A DNA stretch of 64,000 nt from Plecoglossus altivelis (Eukaryota > Chordata > Actinopteri > Osmeriformes > Plecoglossidae). The position numbers and the translations under genes are program-made. Each line of letters starts with the position of its first letter. Position 1 is the first letter of the stretch. Shown piece after piece: positions 63,793 through 64,000 of this stretch. The stretch lies in contig BROE01000025.1 of assembly GCA_036571765.1 (NCBI GenBank), positions 4,534,222-4,598,221 on the forward strand. Reading direction: 5' to 3'. The notes below the pieces were generated by a model that worked only from the letters and a program-made list of their open reading frames with translations, was not told where the DNA came from and did not search any database.

Positions 63793-64000
63793 CTGCACAC
63801 AGCACAGGGAAGACTTGTGTTAGCACCAAACTTGTTTTCTACCGCACTTTTCTTGCTATTCTGAAAAAAAAGAGGACGATTTTGCTCGGCAGAGTGTTTG
63901 TGCGAAGAAAGCAGGCGGGTGGTTTGAAGGTAGCTATTATGAGTGAAATGCACACGTCTAATGGCTTTTAAAATGATCTCCTCTTTATAGCAGGACCTCT
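63793..64000. other. Intron sequence at window edge
   Basis: No further exon of the LRR gene is recognisable in the last 208 bases. Confidence 0.5.

Overview
This is vertebrate nuclear DNA, almost certainly from a ray-finned (teleost) fish. The genes are split into many short exons with GT/AG junctions. The proteins are clearly orthologous to human ones but diverged to a fish-like degree. The introns are short and packed with (GT)n, (GA)n and minisatellite arrays. I assembled the exons by hand. In the eight complete, confidently named genes the exon lengths sum to a multiple of three; lrrc74b is partial and keeps phase across the exons seen.

Layout, left to right. (1) 1-32.9 kb and on to 35.3 kb is a block equivalent to human 12q24.22: fbxo21 (+), tesc (+), fbxw8 (-), hrk (+), rnft2 (-), spring1/C12orf49 (+). 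(2) 35.3-41.6 kb is an immune cytokine interval. It holds a candidate class II (interferon-like) cytokine on the minus strand at about 36.2-37.7 kb and a clear LIF/OSM/M17-type IL-6-family cytokine at 40.2-41.6 kb. (3) 42.9-64 kb is a block equivalent to human 22q11-q12: castor1 (-), nipsnap1 (-) and an LRRC74B-like gene (-) whose 5' end lies beyond the window.

Functional themes: two substrate receptors of SCF/cullin ligases (FBXO21, FBXW8), one RING membrane ligase (RNFT2), an EF-hand regulator (tescalcin), a BH3-only killer (HRK), an SREBP-pathway Golgi protein (SPRING1), an arginine sensor for mTORC1 (CASTOR1) and a mitochondrial protein (NIPSNAP1). They are not an operon or one pathway; the order reflects ancestral synteny. 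Head-to-head pairs (fbxw8/hrk, rnft2/spring1) probably share promoter regions, and tail-to-tail pairs (tesc/fbxw8, hrk/rnft2, spring1/interferon-like) have closely spaced or opposing 3' ends.

The most interesting item is the small interferon-like gene between spring1 and the LIF-type cytokine. It has a signal-peptide exon, a helix-rich exon and a final exon with a helix-F-like ending. Other structural points are a 338-bp tandem duplication carrying a palindromic CRE and a hairpin inside fbxw8, a 306-bp MITE-like element in tesc intron 1, and several large minisatellites. No tRNA, rRNA or CRISPR array was seen.
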